Shown here: positions 61,330 to 64,000 of the stretch, in pieces
Layout: every line of letters begins with the position of its first letter
How positions within the stretch are numbered: position 1 is the stretch's first letter
NCBI GenBank assembly: GCA_032209605.1
Contig: JASFXZ010000003.1
Coordinates: 32,018,762-32,082,761 of the forward strand
Source of the DNA: Mactromeris polynyma
Taxonomy: Eukaryota; Mollusca; Bivalvia; Venerida; Mactridae
Reading direction: 5' to 3'
DNA length: 64,000 bases
The notes under the pieces: generated by a model
Told to the model about the DNA's origin: nothing
Databases searched by the model: none
The model's input: only the letters and a program-made list of their open reading frames with translations
Made by a program: the position numbers and the translations under genes

Positions 61330-64000
61330 GAAGAAGTCCAGTATCTCAGTCTAGTGGCTGCACAGTTAGAGTGTTATACCATGGAATAAGTCTAGTCCAG
61401 TATCTCAGTCCAGTGGCTGCACAGTTAGAGTGTTATACCATGGAATAAGTCTAGTCCAGTATCTCAGTCCAGTGGCTTCACAGTTAGAGTGTTATACATT
61501 GTAGCATGGAATAAGTCTAGTCCAGTATCTCAGTCCAGTGGCTGCACAGTTAGAGTGTTATACCATGGAATTAGTCTAGTCCAGTATCTCAGTCCAGTGG
61601 CTGCACAGTTAGAGTGTTATACCATGGAATAAGTCTAGTCCAGTATCTCAGTCCAGTGGCTGCACAGTTAGAGTGTTATACCATGGAGTAAGTCTAGTCC
61701 AGTATCTCAGTCCAGTGGCTGTACAGTTAGAGTGTTATACCATGGAGTAAGTCTAGTCCAGTATCTCAGTCCAGTGGCTGTACAGTTAGAGTGTTATACC
61801 ATGGAATAAGTCTAGTCCAGTATCTCAGTCCAGTGGCTGCATAGTTAGAGTGTTATACCATGGAATAAGTCTAGTCCAGTATCTCAGTCCAGTGGCTGTA
61901 CAGTTAGAGTGTTATACCATGGAATAAGTCTAGTCCAGTATCTCAGTCCAGTGGCTGCACAGTTAGAGTGTTATACCATGGAATAAGTCTAGTCCAGTAT
62001 CTCAGTCCAGTGGCTGTACAGTTAGAGTGTTATACATTGTAGCATGGAATAAGTCTAGACCAGTATCTCAGTCCAGTGGCTGTACAGTTAGAGTGTTATA
62101 CATTATACCATGGAATAAGTCTAGTCCAGTATCTCAGTCCATTGGCTGCACAGTTAGAGTGTTATACATTGTAGCATGGAATAAGTCTAGTCCAGTATCT
62201 CAGTCCCGTGGCTGCACAGTTAGAGTGTTATACATTGTACCATGGAATAAGTCTAGTCCAGTATCTCAGTCCCGTGGCTGCACAGTTAGAGTGTTATACA
62301 TTGTAGCATGGAATAAGTCTAGACCAGTATCTCAGTCCCGTGGCTGCACAGTTAGAGTGTTATACATTGTAGCATGGAATAAGTCTAGACCAGTATCTCA
62401 GTCCCGTGGCTGCACAGTTAGAGTGTTATACATTGTAGCATGGAATAAGTCTAGTCCAGTATCTCAGTCCAGTGGCTGCACAGTTAGAGTGTTATACATT
62501 GTAGCATGGAATAAGTCTAGTCCAGTATCTCAGTCCCGTGGCTGCACAGTTAGAGTGTTATACATTGTAGCATGGAATAAGTCTAGTCCAGTATCTCAGT
62601 CCAGTGGCTGCACAGTTAGAGTGTTATACATTGTAGCATGGAATAAGTCTAGTCCAGTATCTCAGTCCCGTGGCTGCACAGTTAGAGTGTTATACATTGT
62701 AGCATGGAATAAGTCTAGACCAGTATCTCAGTCCCGTGGCTGCACAGTTAGAGTGTATCTCAGTCCAGTGGCTGTACAGTTATAGTGTTATACATTGTAG
62801 CATGGAATAAGTCTAGTCCAGTATCTCAGTCCAGTGGCTGTACAGTTAGAGTGTTATACATTGTAGCATGGAATAAGTCTAGACCAGTATCTCAGTCCAG
62901 TGGCTGCACAGTTAGAGTGTTATACATTGTAGCATGGAATAAGTCTAGTCCAGTATCTCAGTCCAGTGGCTGTACAGTTAGAGTGTTATACATTGTAGCA
63001 TGGAATAAGTCTAGTCCAGTATCTCAGTCCAGTGGCTGCACAGTTAGAGTGTTATACATTGTAGCATGGAATAAGTCTAGACCAGTATCTCAGTCCAGTG
63101 GCTGCACAGTTAGAGTGTTATACCATGTAGCATGGAATAAGTCTAGTCCAGTAGCTCAGTCCAGTGGCTGCACAGTTAGAGTGTTATACCATGGAATGAG
63201 TCTAGTCCAGTATCTCAGTCCACTGGCTGCACAGTTAGAGTGTTATATATTGTAGCATGGAATAAGTCTAGTCCAGTATCTCAGTCCAGTGGCTGCACAG
63301 TTAAGAGTGTTATACCATGGAATAAGTCTAGTCCAGTATCTCAGTCCAGTGGCTGCACAGTTAGAGTGTTATACCATGGAATAAGTCTAGTCCAGTATCT
63401 CAGTCCAGTGGCTGTACAGTTAGAGTGTTATACATTGTAGCATGGAATAAGTCTAGTCCAGTATCTCAGTCCAGTGGCTGTACAGTTAGAGTGTTATACA
63501 TTGTAGCATGGAATAAGTCTAGTCCAGTATCTCAGTCCATTGGCTGCACAGTTAGAGTGTTATACATTGTACCATGGAATAAGTCTAGTCCAGTATCTCA
63601 GTCCAGTGGCTGCACAGTTAGAGTGTTATACATTGTAGCATGGAATAAGTCTAGTCCAGTATCTCAGTCCAGTGGCTGCACAGTTAGAGTGTTATACCAT
63701 GGAATAAGTCTAGTCCAGTATCTCAGTCCAGTGGCTGCATAGTTAGAGTGTTATACCATGGAATAAGTCTAGTCCAGTATCTCAGTCCAGTGGCTGCACA
63801 GTTAGAGTGTTATACCATGGAATAAGTCTAGTCCAGTATCTCAGTCCAGTGGCTGCACAGTTAGAGTGTTATACCATGGAATAAGTCTAGTCCAGTATCT
63901 CAGTCCAGTGGCTGCACAGTTAGAGTGTTATACCATGGAATAAGTCTAGTCCAGTATCTCAGTCCAGTGGCTGCACAGTTAGAGTGTTATACCATGGAAT
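61330..64000. repeat. 59/66-bp two-length minisatellite, runs off the window edge
   Basis: The basic unit contains GTCTAGTCCAGTATCTCAGT then CCAGTGGCTGCACAGTTAGA then GTGTTATAC, ending CATGGAATAA. A longer form has seven extra bases (ATTGTAG) before CATGGAATAA. Units are therefore 59 or 66 bp. The 59-bp form dominates 61330-62030 and from about 63660 to the end, and the 66-bp form dominates 62030-63160. About 43 units are visible. The 66-bp stretches are open in one plus frame (22-residue period), so ORFs there are not genes. It should lie in a BICC1 intron if the gene's N-terminus continues to the right. Confidence 0.95.

Noticed and set aside
62027..63742. Plus-strand ORFs with a 22-residue repeat (252, 156 and 105 codons)
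   Set aside because: They arise from 66-bp units of the minisatellite and break wherever 59-bp units shift the frame; no start context or unique sequence.

Overview
The window is AT-rich animal nuclear DNA. It holds intron-rich conserved animal genes, many short inverted-repeat DNA transposons, a Meta-domain-type SINE, a pearl-like element built of ~170-bp monomers, and many minisatellites. This mix points to a mollusc, most likely a bivalve; the species is inferred and not certain. All gene models were built by hand from splice sites, reading frame and remembered protein families. Exon phases close exactly in every model.

Left part (1-12300), minus strand: the first six coding exons of MLST8 (412-5462, C-terminal half off the left edge), then a complete three-exon MOSMO (9828-12297, 167 aa), a regulator of Smoothened. 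Between them lie a pearl-like element, a local tandem duplication and two unrecognised ORFs. From 12300 to 23305 there is no recognisable gene: a 28-bp satellite, a 5'-truncated LINE, an inverted-repeat element and a 51-bp minisatellite.

Centre, plus strand: a complete 11-exon cytochrome P450 of the CYP3 clan (23306-28253, 495 aa) and a complete 7-exon short-chain dehydrogenase/reductase of the L-xylulose reductase (DCXR) type (30109-33793, 244 aa). A palindromic MITE and a mariner/pogo-like MITE lie between them.

Right part (35140-64000), minus strand: the C-terminal 17 coding exons (765 codons) of BICC1, with KH repeats, a linker and a SAM domain ending in GRW. A long AT-rich stretch of about 5 kb follows the stop and is read as its 3'UTR. 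The introns contain a hAT MITE with a perfect 8-bp target duplication, TA-flanked MITEs, a SINE and three minisatellites, one of which (59/66-bp unit) runs off the right edge.

The most unusual observation is that two minisatellites are tandem copies of splice junctions. In MLST8 intron 4 a ~38-bp unit repeats the end of exon 4 plus its 5' splice site ten times (1674-2071). In BICC1 a 47-bp unit repeats the intron end plus the start of the next exon, so the 3' splice site is present twelve times (47390-47945). Both units contain CAG|GTAT. A third BICC1 array (51-bp unit, 42264-43340) carries a consensus-like splice site in most units.
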